Origin: Candidatus Sulfotelmatobacter sp. | GTDB taxonomy: Bacteria; Acidobacteriota; Terriglobia; Terriglobales; SbA1 | Length of the DNA: 14,732 bases | Direction of reading: 5' to 3' | Assembly: GCA_030151135.1 (NCBI GenBank) | Contig: JASLEQ010000810.1 | Span: forward strand, 1 to 14,732 | In this document: positions 1 to 6,789 of the stretch, piece after piece | How the letters are laid out: each line of letters starts with the position of its first letter | Numbering within the stretch: position 1 is the stretch's first letter | Notes under the pieces: model-generated | Database searches by the model: none | Seen by the model: the letters and a program-made list of their open reading frames with translations, nothing else | What the model was told of the DNA's origin: nothing | Translations under genes and position numbers: made by a program

Positions 1-656
1 AGCGGATGCTCGTTGAGTACAAACCGTTTGAACCGGCCTTCTATCACACCGACATCGCCGACTGGGGGATGGCACTCCTTCTAGCGCGCGCCGCAGGACC
101 TCAAGCGAAGGTTTTGGTGGATACCGGCCATCACTATGCGGCGCAGAATATTGAGCAAATCGTGGCCTGGCTGCTATCGGAAAACATGCTCGGCGGATTT
201 CACTTCAACGATCGTCGCTATGCGGATGATGATTTAACCTTGGGCTCGATTGATCCCTATCAGGTGTTCAGAATTTTTCACGAGATTCGTTTGTTCGAGT
301 GGGAAACTGGACAACGGGCAGACATCGCCTACATGGTCGACCAAAGCCACAACCTGAAGGGAAAAATCGAGGCCATGATCCAGACGGTCACTATGGCGCA
401 GCAGCTTTTCGCGAAAGCCGCGCTCATTGATCTTGAGAAACTCATCGGTGCTCAGAAGAACTGCGATCTCGTTCGCGCAGAATCCTTGTTGCAAGACGCC
501 TTCGCCTTTGATGTCCGACCCGCGATCCGGGAGTGGCGTGAATCGAAAGGGCTGCCGAACGATCCCATGGAGGCATTTCGCCAGAGCGGCTATCTCGAGC
601 GCATTACCAAAGAACGGGCTGCGAAGAACGCCCACAACGTTTCTTCTTATGCCTGA
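1..656 (+). CDS. rhaI: L-rhamnose isomerase, RhaI type (5' partial)
   Basis: Cytoplasmic metal-dependent isomerase converting L-rhamnose to L-rhamnulose, the first step of rhamnose catabolism. Only the C-terminal half is present: the frame is open to the window edge, so the ATG at 6 is internal. Numbering from that Met, the ligands of the Pseudomonas stutzeri-type enzyme fall at the right spacing: E4 (E219 in that enzyme), K6, D39 (D254), H42 (H257), H66 (H281), D74 and D76 (D289, D291) and D112 (D327). Motifs seen are VEYKPFEPAFYHTD, VDTGHH, GGFHFND and DQSHN. This is the RhaI subtype (about 430 residues), not E. coli-type RhaA. It overlaps rhaB by 8 bases. The family match is recalled from memory, but the ligand spacing makes it firm. 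Confidence 0.95.
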   Translation, partial: RMLVEYKPFEPAFYHTDIADWGMALLLARAAGPQAKVLVDTGHHYAAQNIEQIVAWLLSENMLGGFHFNDRRYADDDLTLGSIDPYQVFRIFHEIRLFEWETGQRADIAYMVDQSHNLKGKIEAMIQTVTMAQQLFAKAALIDLEKLIGAQKNCDLVRAESLLQDAFAFDVRPAIREWRESKGLPNDPMEAFRQSGYLERITKERAAKNAHNVSSYA

Positions 657-2133
657 GCATCCCGCAACGCCGTATCTTGCGTTCGACTTCGGAGCGGAAA
701 GCGGGCGCGCCTTGCTCGGCCGCCTGAAATCCGGCGTTCTCACGCTGGAAGAAGTTCATCGTTTTCCCAACGAACCCGTCGAGTACGGAGGCTCGCTTCA
801 CTGGGATCTACCCCGGCTTTGGCTCGAAGTGCGAAAGACCTTGAGCCGACTGGAGCATTCACCACTGGCCGGAATTGGTGTGGACGCTTGGGGCGTAGAT
901 TACGCTCTGCTGGGAGAGCGCGGCGAACTGCTGCAAAATCCATATCACTATCGTGACCGCCGCACTCACGCCTTGATGGATGAGGTCTTCCGGATCGTCC
1001 CGAAAGAAGACATCTATCGAACAACGGGCATTCAATTCATGCCCATCAATACTCTTTATCAGCTCTTCGCGGCAAAATTACAAACGCCTTCTCTCTTGGC
1101 CTGCGCGAAACAGATGCTCACTATCCCCGATCTATTCAACTATTGGCTGACCGGGAAAGCAGTTTGCGAATTCACCAATGCAACTACAAGCCAAATGGTT
1201 GATCCGTCACGGCGCGCATGGGCGACCGATCTAATCCAGAGACTCGGACTGCCTCCTGATTTGCCGGCGCCCATTGTGGAACCGGGCACAATGCTTGGTC
1301 CCCTACTGCCGGAACTCACTCGCGCTTCGTCTTTGTCAGGAACTCCGGTGATCGCCCCGGCATGTCACGACACGGGTTCCGCAGTTGCCGCCATAACCGC
1401 TCGAAACGGTACGGCATTCTTGAGTTCAGGCACATGGTCCCTGATCGGCGTAGAACTCGACAAGCCCGTGATCACCGCGGAAACTCTCGAGACGAATTTC
1501 ACGAATGAAGGTGGTATTGGCGGCACTACCCGGCTGCTCAAAAATGTTATGGGCCTCTGGATTCTGCAGGGATGTAGGAACTGCTGGAACGTACCAGCCC
1601 ACAACGGCGACTATCGTGAGTTATTGGATCTGGGCAATCGAGCGCCGGCATTCGCCCATCTCGTAAATCCCGATGCCGAGTCGTTTCTCCGAGCAACGAA
1701 TATGCTCTCTTCCATCGATGCCTTCTGCGCGAAGACCCACCAGCCGAAGCCAGAGACTCCTGGCGCTTATGTGCGGTGTGTCCTGGAGAGCCTGGCAATG
1801 AAGTACCGATTCGTCTTGCGCAATTTGGAACAGGTTTGCGACCAGCACATTGAGCAAATTCGAGTGATCGGCGGCGGCTCGAAGAATCGACTGCTCAACC
1901 AACTCACGGCGGACGCAACCGGAAGAAGAGTTCTGGCTGGTCCAGTGGAAGCCACAGCGCTCGGCAATCTTGCGGTTCAGATCCTGGCGACAGGACAAGC
2001 TACATCCCTTGACGAAGTCCGTTCCATCATCGATCGATCATTCCCTACCGAAATGTTTGAGCCGATCTCCACCGACCAATGGGACGAGCACGCCGAACGT
2101 TTTGAACAATATTGCGATGTGGCCTATGCCTGA
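649..2133 (+). CDS. rhaB: Rhamnulokinase (L-rhamnulose kinase)
   Basis: FGGY-family sugar kinase, 494 aa (E. coli RhaB is 489), that phosphorylates L-rhamnulose at C1 with ATP in the cytoplasm. The N-terminal actin-like fold carries the phosphate-1 motif DFGAESGR (residues 13-20). The catalytic aspartate is D241 in ACHDTGSA, matching D237 of E. coli RhaB. SSGTWSLIG and GGGSKNRLLNQ (from G408) form the C-terminal nucleotide-binding part. The start at ATG 649 is chosen because the protein there begins MPEHPATPYLAFDFG, the expected distance before the phosphate motif; the same frame is open upstream to 427 but that part lies inside rhaI. No clear Shine-Dalgarno precedes the ATG, which overlaps the rhaI stop in ATGCCTGA, so translational coupling is likely. 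Substrate assignment rests on both neighbours and on RhaB-like motifs. Confidence 0.95.
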   Translation: MPEHPATPYLAFDFGAESGRALLGRLKSGVLTLEEVHRFPNEPVEYGGSLHWDLPRLWLEVRKTLSRLEHSPLAGIGVDAWGVDYALLGERGELLQNPYHYRDRRTHALMDEVFRIVPKEDIYRTTGIQFMPINTLYQLFAAKLQTPSLLACAKQMLTIPDLFNYWLTGKAVCEFTNATTSQMVDPSRRAWATDLIQRLGLPPDLPAPIVEPGTMLGPLLPELTRASSLSGTPVIAPACHDTGSAVAAITARNGTAFLSSGTWSLIGVELDKPVITAETLETNFTNEGGIGGTTRLLKNVMGLWILQGCRNCWNVPAHNGDYRELLDLGNRAPAFAHLVNPDAESFLRATNMLSSIDAFCAKTHQPKPETPGAYVRCVLESLAMKYRFVLRNLEQVCDQHIEQIRVIGGGSKNRLLNQLTADATGRRVLAGPVEATALGNLAVQILATGQATSLDEVRSIIDRSFPTEMFEPISTDQWDEHAERFEQYCDVAYA

Positions 2134-4342
2134 AATCAAAGAGACAACCTACCTCAAAGACCTCTGGAGCGCAGACGAAGCCCGGAAACTGGGCGACAAC
2201 CAACTGGCGCTTCTGCGCTATCGATCGAACTTGCTCGGAGCCGACCTTCGCATCACCAATTTCGGCGGTGGCAACACCAGTTCAAAAATCGAAATGACCG
2301 ATCCTTTCACCGGAAAGCTGGCCCGAGTGCTTGCCGTGAAAGGAAGCGGCGGTGATATTGGCTCGATGGCTGAGTCCGGTTTTGCGCTTTTATATTTGGA
2401 CCGTCTGGAACAACTGAAAAGACTTTATCGCGGCGAGCAGCACGAAGACGAAATGGTTCGCTACTATCCACTCTCGGCTTTTGGAGAGAATCGTGTCGCG
2501 CCATCGATTGACACACCCTTGCACGCATTTCTGCCCTTTACCCACGTCGATCATCTTCATCCCGATTGGTCGATTGCGGTGGCTGCGAGCGCCAATGGAA
2601 AACGCAAGTTAGAGCAATTCAACCGGGAGTTTCGCCGCAAGATAGTTTGGCTCCCCTGGCAACGTCCGGGTTTCGAACTGGCCCTGTTGATCGAAAAAGC
2701 AGTCCAGGAAAATCCTGGTGTCGAAGGTCTGATCCTTGGTGGTCACGGTCTTTTTACCTGGGGCATGTCTCAGCGGGAGTGCTACCTCAATAGCATTCAA
2801 ACTATCGATCAGATGGGAGAGTTCATCCAGAGCCATGCGGATAGAACCGGTCCTCGGTTCGGCGGAGTGGCATGCCCACCCATTTCAGAACGGAATTCCA
2901 TCGCAACGAAGATCCTTCCCACGCTGCGAGGGGCAGTTTCCTCGAATCGCCGCACTATAGCTCACTACACCGACGATGCGGATGCTTTAGCCTTCGCCGG
3001 ATCGAAGTGGGCGAAAGAATTGAGTTCTCTCGGAACGAGTTGTCCTGATCATTTTTTAAGGACACGTGTCTGCCCCTGGTTTCTGGAGTGGAATGCGTCT
3101 GAATCCGACGTTGACGACCTCAAGAATCGGATTCAAAGCGAAGTCGGTGAATATCGCGCAGCATACAAAACCTACTACGAAACGTGGGCTACGCCGGAAT
3201 CTCCTACACTGCGCGATTCGAATCCTTCCGTGGTAGTCGTTCCAGGCTTGGGCGTTTTCGGTTTCGGCAAAAACAAGAAAGAAGCCCGGATCACAACCGA
3301 GTTCTTCATCAATGCTATTCATGTAATGGCTGGGGCGAATGCGCTGGACGATGGTGAAGTGACTCACCCGCTCCCGCAAGCGCGCACCGACGAACAGTCG
3401 AAGCAATTCACGCAATTTCACAACTACGTAGCCCTGCCGAGATCTGAAGCCTTTCGCATCGAGTATTGGGCGCTGGAACAAGCGAAACTGCAGCGCATGC
3501 CCGCCGAAGCGGAATTCAGCCGAAAGGTTGCATTCGTCATCGGCGGAGCAAGTGGAATTGGTCGCGAGGCGGCACTTCTGCTTGCGCATAAAGGAGCACA
3601 TGTCGTCATTGCAGATTTCGACGAGCAAGGGGCGCGCAAGGTCGCCGACGAGGTTGCCTCGACAGTGTCCAGAGAGCTCGTCGAGGCCACCCATGCGGAC
3701 CTCAGCTCATCCAAATCTCTCGCGGAAGCGGTCGACTTCACAATTTCGCATTTCGGTGGCCTCGACATTGTTGTAAATACCGCAGCCATCTATCCCGTGG
3801 CCGGAGCCGACGGCGAGATCTCCGAGGCGCAATGGGCTAAGACTTTCATGGTCAATGTCGCCGGGAATTATCTCCTCGCCACACAAATCCAATGGGTTTT
3901 GAGAGATCAAAATCTGCCCGTCACGATGGTACTGACGAGCTCGGCGAATGCTGTTGTTCCTAAGAACGGCAGCGAGGCTTACGACACCAGCAAGGCGGCA
4001 CTCAGTCATCTGATCCGCGAACTGGCGGTCAAACTTAGCCCCAACGTTCGCGTGAATGGAATTGCTCCAGCGACGGTAGTTGCAGGTTCGACCATGTTTC
4101 CTCGGGATCGGGTCATGCAATCGCTGAAAAAATACAAAGTAGCCTTCTCCGAAGCCGAGAGCACCGAAGATCTTCGCGGGAAGCTGGCTGGTTTCTACGC
4201 ACAACGAACGCTGACGAAGGAGCCGATTTTCCCGCGAGACTGCGCCCATGCGATCCTTTGGTTGGCTGGAGATCAAAGCGGCAAAACGACCGGGCATGTG
4301 ATTCCGGTGGATGGCGGCCTGTCCGAGGCCTATCTACGCTAG
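2126..4342 (+). CDS. rhaEW: Bifunctional rhamnulose-1-phosphate aldolase / L-lactaldehyde dehydrogenase (SDR)
   Basis: Two-domain enzyme of 738 aa. The N-terminal class II aldolase/adducin domain (about residues 1-430) would split L-rhamnulose-1-phosphate into DHAP and L-lactaldehyde; it shows GGGNTSSK (47-54), the metal-site cluster H133...H140-V-D-H143-L-H145 and GGHGLFTWG with H207. The C-terminal short-chain dehydrogenase domain (about 465-738) has the Rossmann motif GGASGIG (473-479), NTAAIYP, TSSAN and the catalytic pair Y619/K623 in YDTSK; it would oxidise lactaldehyde to lactate with NAD. This matches the fused aldolase-SDR family called RhaEW in comparative studies of rhamnose regulons (also filed as RhaD aldolase/ADH). 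Start 2126 gives MPEIKETTYL and overlaps the rhaB stop by 8 bases; no Shine-Dalgarno is visible. The frame runs further upstream (to 1970), but that part lies within rhaB. Confidence 0.93.
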   Translation: MPEIKETTYLKDLWSADEARKLGDNQLALLRYRSNLLGADLRITNFGGGNTSSKIEMTDPFTGKLARVLAVKGSGGDIGSMAESGFALLYLDRLEQLKRLYRGEQHEDEMVRYYPLSAFGENRVAPSIDTPLHAFLPFTHVDHLHPDWSIAVAASANGKRKLEQFNREFRRKIVWLPWQRPGFELALLIEKAVQENPGVEGLILGGHGLFTWGMSQRECYLNSIQTIDQMGEFIQSHADRTGPRFGGVACPPISERNSIATKILPTLRGAVSSNRRTIAHYTDDADALAFAGSKWAKELSSLGTSCPDHFLRTRVCPWFLEWNASESDVDDLKNRIQSEVGEYRAAYKTYYETWATPESPTLRDSNPSVVVVPGLGVFGFGKNKKEARITTEFFINAIHVMAGANALDDGEVTHPLPQARTDEQSKQFTQFHNYVALPRSEAFRIEYWALEQAKLQRMPAEAEFSRKVAFVIGGASGIGREAALLLAHKGAHVVIADFDEQGARKVADEVASTVSRELVEATHADLSSSKSLAEAVDFTISHFGGLDIVVNTAAIYPVAGADGEISEAQWAKTFMVNVAGNYLLATQIQWVLRDQNLPVTMVLTSSANAVVPKNGSEAYDTSKAALSHLIRELAVKLSPNVRVNGIAPATVVAGSTMFPRDRVMQSLKKYKVAFSEAESTEDLRGKLAGFYAQRTLTKEPIFPRDCAHAILWLAGDQSGKTTGHVIPVDGGLSEAYLR

Positions 4343-4471
4343 ATCTGGATACAGGGCTTCCGGCCGCCGCGGACGGCGTAAGCTCCGGGCCAGCACCGCA
4401 CAATGAGTAAGAACCGCGAAGACAGAAATGCTGGCCTAATGTGTCGAGCTTCACAATCGCCTACGCCGCAA

Positions 4472-4486
4472 GCGGATCGAATCCGC
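4472..4486. promoter_or_regulatory. 15-bp inverted repeat upstream of the RidA-like gene
   Basis: Perfect 6-bp arms GCGGAT / ATCCGC around the 3-base centre CGA. It lies in the 223-base gap between rhaEW and the RidA-like gene, about 80 bases before that start codon. It could be an operator, but one palindrome of this size can occur by chance and no regulator is visible nearby. The rest of the gap shows no ORF, RNA gene or convincing terminator. Confidence 0.3.
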
Positions 4487-4538
4487 GGGCCAGTGTGCGA
4501 TTATCATTCGGAACGATCTGTGTGAATGCGGCATTGAA

Positions 4539-4554
4539 TTCGATTGAAATCGAA
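4539..4554. promoter_or_regulatory. Inverted repeat touching the RidA-like gene's ribosome binding site
   Basis: Perfect 6-bp arms TTCGAT / ATCGAA with a TGAA loop. The right arm runs into the Shine-Dalgarno AAGGAG (4553-4558). It could be an operator or a small RNA hairpin that affects ribosome access. Its ATCGAA half also occurs in the inverted repeat at 4472-4486. Function is not shown by sequence alone. Confidence 0.3.
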
Positions 4555-4565
4555 GGAGACATAGA

Positions 4566-5138
4566 ATGACAGACAACACGCGACGAACATTTTTTGGCAA
4601 GATTGCGGCACTCGGAACTTTCGTTACCGGAGCAAGGCTGTTGGGTCAGCAGACTTCGAACGCTGGAAATTCTGCGACCACCCCCGCAATGCCACAAGGC
4701 ACGCCCCGCAGCTCCAATGCCGGACATCACATAGATGACGGGATTTACTACTTCTCGGGCACGGGCTCCAACGACGGCTACCCGAAGGAAGATCACGTCG
4801 TGGTCACTGACCCGTTCGAGAAGCATGTTACGCGCACCATGGACGCGCTGAAGAAATCCGTCGAACGGGCCGGCAGCAACATGGACAACATTCTGCACCT
4901 CCAGGTTTTTCTTTGCCTACCGCTCGCCGCAGGCATCGCGACCCCAACCGGCAAGGCTCGGTTTGATGCACACAAAGCGCAGTACGACGCCCTTAACAAG
5001 ATATACGGCACTTACTTCTCGCCGGGGAAAGCTCCGTCGCGCGCGTGCATGGCAGTCGAATGGATTCCCGGTGACTCTCTGATCGAGATCGTCGGCAGCG
5101 CAAAGGTTGTCGATGCAACCGCACCCACTGACAAATAG
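4566..5138 (+). CDS. Tat-exported RidA (YjgF/YER057c/UK114) family protein
   Basis: 190 aa, of which about 135 C-terminal residues form one RidA domain; the family usually has about 130 residues and no signal peptide. RidA proteins hydrolyse reactive enamines/imines, such as 2-aminoacrylate, made by PLP enzymes. The deaminase residues are kept: R159 in SRACMAVEW corresponds to R105 of E. coli RidA, and E174 in LIEIVG to E120, with the same 15-residue spacing. The N-terminus TRRTFFGK (R6-R7), a short hydrophobic stretch to about residue 27 and then a Ser/Thr/Asn/Pro-rich linker point to Tat export. The start is supported by AAGGAG at 4553-4558, 7 bases before the ATG. The gene 27 bases downstream encodes a Tat-exported PLP enzyme, a plausible partner. 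The natural substrate is not known from sequence. Confidence 0.88.
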   Translation: MTDNTRRTFFGKIAALGTFVTGARLLGQQTSNAGNSATTPAMPQGTPRSSNAGHHIDDGIYYFSGTGSNDGYPKEDHVVVTDPFEKHVTRTMDALKKSVERAGSNMDNILHLQVFLCLPLAAGIATPTGKARFDAHKAQYDALNKIYGTYFSPGKAPSRACMAVEWIPGDSLIEIVGSAKVVDATAPTDK

Positions 5139-5165
5139 TTGCACTCGAATACAAGGAGCAGCAGC

Positions 5166-6545
5166 ATGAGTCTTGGTTTGAATCGGCGTTCATTTCTCGC
5201 GGCAATGGGAGCGGCCGGCAGTTTTTTCACGCCGTTAAGGCTGACCGCCAGCAGCGTCTTCGGGAAAAAACGTAAATCGGCGATCGCCCCCTCTGTGGAC
5301 GGAGCTCCGATCGTACCGATCACCAGCGGGCTCGGCTCTAGCGGCGACATCTATGCGGAACTGGGCGTGACGCCCCTGGTCAATATCAATGGCACGATCA
5401 CCGTCATTGGTGGATCAGTCATGCACCCCGAAGTGATGGAATTGATGCGGCGAGGGAACGAACATTTCGTTCTGATTGACGAACTCGAAATCGCTGCCGG
5501 AAAGTTCATCGCCAATCTTTGTAAATCTCCCGCGGGGTACACGGGCCTGGTGACGGGCGGAGCGGCGGCGGCCCTGGTTGTCGGCTACTCCGGCATGATG
5601 ACGGAAGATCTTGAACCGCGGATGATTGCGATTCCCGACGTTAGCGATTTCCCAAGAAATGAAGTCATTATTCAAAAAAGCCATCGCTATCCCTTCGACC
5701 ACCAGATACGCCAGACCGGCGCAAAGTTGGTCGAGGTGGAAACGCGCGAAGAAATGATTGCCGCGATCAACCCGAAGACAGTCGCCATTCACTTCACGAA
5801 TATTCTCTCCGATAAAGGACAAGTAAGCGGCCCGGAAACCATCGCGATCGCGAAAGAGCACAATCTCTTCACCTTCAACGACGCTGCCGCCGACGTTCCT
5901 CCGGTCGAGCGTCTCTGGGAGTATCCGGCCATGGGTTTCGACATGGTAGCGTTCAGCGGCGGCAAGGACATTCGTGGACCGCAAGCGGCCGGAGTTTTAA
6001 TCGGGAAGGAAGAGTTGATCCGTTTCTCCCTGCTGAACATGAGCCCTCAAGAGGACCGGATCGGGCGTTGTTGCAAAGTCGGCAAAGAAACGGTGTTCGG
6101 CATGCTCAAGGCGCTCGAGATGTTTGTCCATCAGAACTACGAAGCGACGCTTCGGACGTATGACGAGCGGGCCCAGGTGATCACTGACGCCATCGCGCGA
6201 TTTGGAGTGAGCGCCATGCCTCGGCAGTTCAATCCGCAGGCACTTGGCAACGTAACGCCGCGTTATAGTTGGAAGATTGACCGCTCCAAGTTAAACATTA
6301 CCGGTCATGATGTTTTGCAAAAGCTGGCCGACACTCGACCCCTCGGAATCGGAAGCATGGGTGCTGGAGTGAGCGGCATGCGCGGAAGAAATCCGAATCC
6401 ACCAACTGATGTTCAGCCTGCTCATCATGGCCCCCAACGCGACCCGGATACCTTCGGTTTCGCCGTGTGGCAGCTTAAAGAAGGCGAGGATAGATTAATC
6501 GCTGATCGTCTGGTCGCGATCTTCAGCGAAGCACCCAAGGCCTAA
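5166..6545 (+). CDS. Tat-exported PLP-dependent enzyme, SelA / D-glucosaminate-6-phosphate ammonia-lyase-like
   Basis: 459 aa, fold-type I PLP enzyme. The ATG at 5166 is chosen over the in-frame TTG at 5139 because AAGGAG (5153-5158) sits 7 bases before it. The N-terminus NRRSFLAAMG (R7-R8) followed by a hydrophobic run is a Tat signal. Catalytic features: phosphate-binding VTGGAAAAL around T130-A133, D239 in FNDAAAD for the pyridine nitrogen, and Schiff-base lysine K267 in FSGGKDIRGPQ. The segment RNEVIIQKSHRYPFDHQIRQ is typical of the SelA-like lyase branch. Family members include selenocysteine synthase and D-glucosaminate-6-phosphate ammonia lyase (DgaE). A selenium role is unlikely for an exported protein, so an ammonia-lyase or racemase-type reaction on an amino sugar or amino acid is the better guess. 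It forms a pair with the upstream RidA-like gene. Confidence 0.87.
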   Translation: MSLGLNRRSFLAAMGAAGSFFTPLRLTASSVFGKKRKSAIAPSVDGAPIVPITSGLGSSGDIYAELGVTPLVNINGTITVIGGSVMHPEVMELMRRGNEHFVLIDELEIAAGKFIANLCKSPAGYTGLVTGGAAAALVVGYSGMMTEDLEPRMIAIPDVSDFPRNEVIIQKSHRYPFDHQIRQTGAKLVEVETREEMIAAINPKTVAIHFTNILSDKGQVSGPETIAIAKEHNLFTFNDAAADVPPVERLWEYPAMGFDMVAFSGGKDIRGPQAAGVLIGKEELIRFSLLNMSPQEDRIGRCCKVGKETVFGMLKALEMFVHQNYEATLRTYDERAQVITDAIARFGVSAMPRQFNPQALGNVTPRYSWKIDRSKLNITGHDVLQKLADTRPLGIGSMGAGVSGMRGRNPNPPTDVQPAHHGPQRDPDTFGFAVWQLKEGEDRLIADRLVAIFSEAPKA

Positions 6546-6593
6546 CCAATATTCTGCACCGGGCTGACCAATCTCCTGTCCATCTATATCTAT

Positions 6594-6644
6594 AGCCGTG
6601 CACATGGCTGGCAAGCGCGTCCCCGCTTCAGGCTGCTTTCTTTT
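6594..6644 (+). terminator. Weak candidate terminator after the PLP-enzyme gene
   Basis: Two small hairpins, AGCCGT-GCAC-ATGGCT (6594-6609, one G-U pair) and AAGCG-CGTCCC-CGCTT (6613-6628), are followed 7 bases later by the T-rich tract CTTTCTTTT (6636-6644). It is suitably placed between the RidA/PLP pair and the promoter at 6689. The stems are short and the T tract is interrupted, so this is tentative. Confidence 0.3.
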
Positions 6645-6688
6645 AGGCGCTGGTTCTTCTCAGTCAATGGAAACCTGTTATTTAACAC

Positions 6689-6716
6689 TGGACAAAACGA
6701 AATAGAACGATATAAA
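6689..6716 (+). promoter_or_regulatory. Sigma70-like promoter for the exported-glycosidase cassette
   Basis: TGGACA (6689-6694, five of six to TTGACA), a 16-base spacer and TATAAA (6711-6716, five of six to TATAAT). Predicted transcription start is near 6723, giving a leader of about 67 bases before the ATG at 6790. This lies in the 244-base gap after the PLP-enzyme gene, which holds no other gene. Confidence 0.6.
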
Positions 6717-6789
6717 GGGAAACATCCCGAAAGTGCCATTGAGCATTGGCAGCGGCCGAGATCCAAGGCACAGAGAGGAAATAACTTCG

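Noticed and set aside
427..648. Upstream extension of the rhaB frame
   Set aside because: It lies wholly within rhaI in another frame, and the start at 649 gives the expected kinase N-terminus.
1970..2125. Upstream extension of the rhaEW frame
   Set aside because: It overlaps the rhaB coding region; ATG 2126 gives a family-like N-terminus and mirrors the rhaI/rhaB overlap.
3056..3694. Minus-strand open frame opposite rhaEW
   Set aside because: It is a shadow of a conserved two-domain enzyme, with no recognisable domain.
4343..4565. Possible terminator or hidden gene between rhaEW and the RidA-like gene
   Set aside because: The GC-rich stretch near 4360-4380 forms only a short stem with no T-run, and no reading frame there looks coding.
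5166..6545. Calling the PLP enzyme selenocysteine synthase (selA)
   Set aside because: It has a Tat signal, no tRNA-binding N-terminal domain is evident, and there is no selB, selC or selD nearby.
6733..6789. GTG start for paralogue A adding 19 residues
   Set aside because: It would place extra residues before the Tat motif and lacks a good ribosome binding site; ATG 6790 has one.
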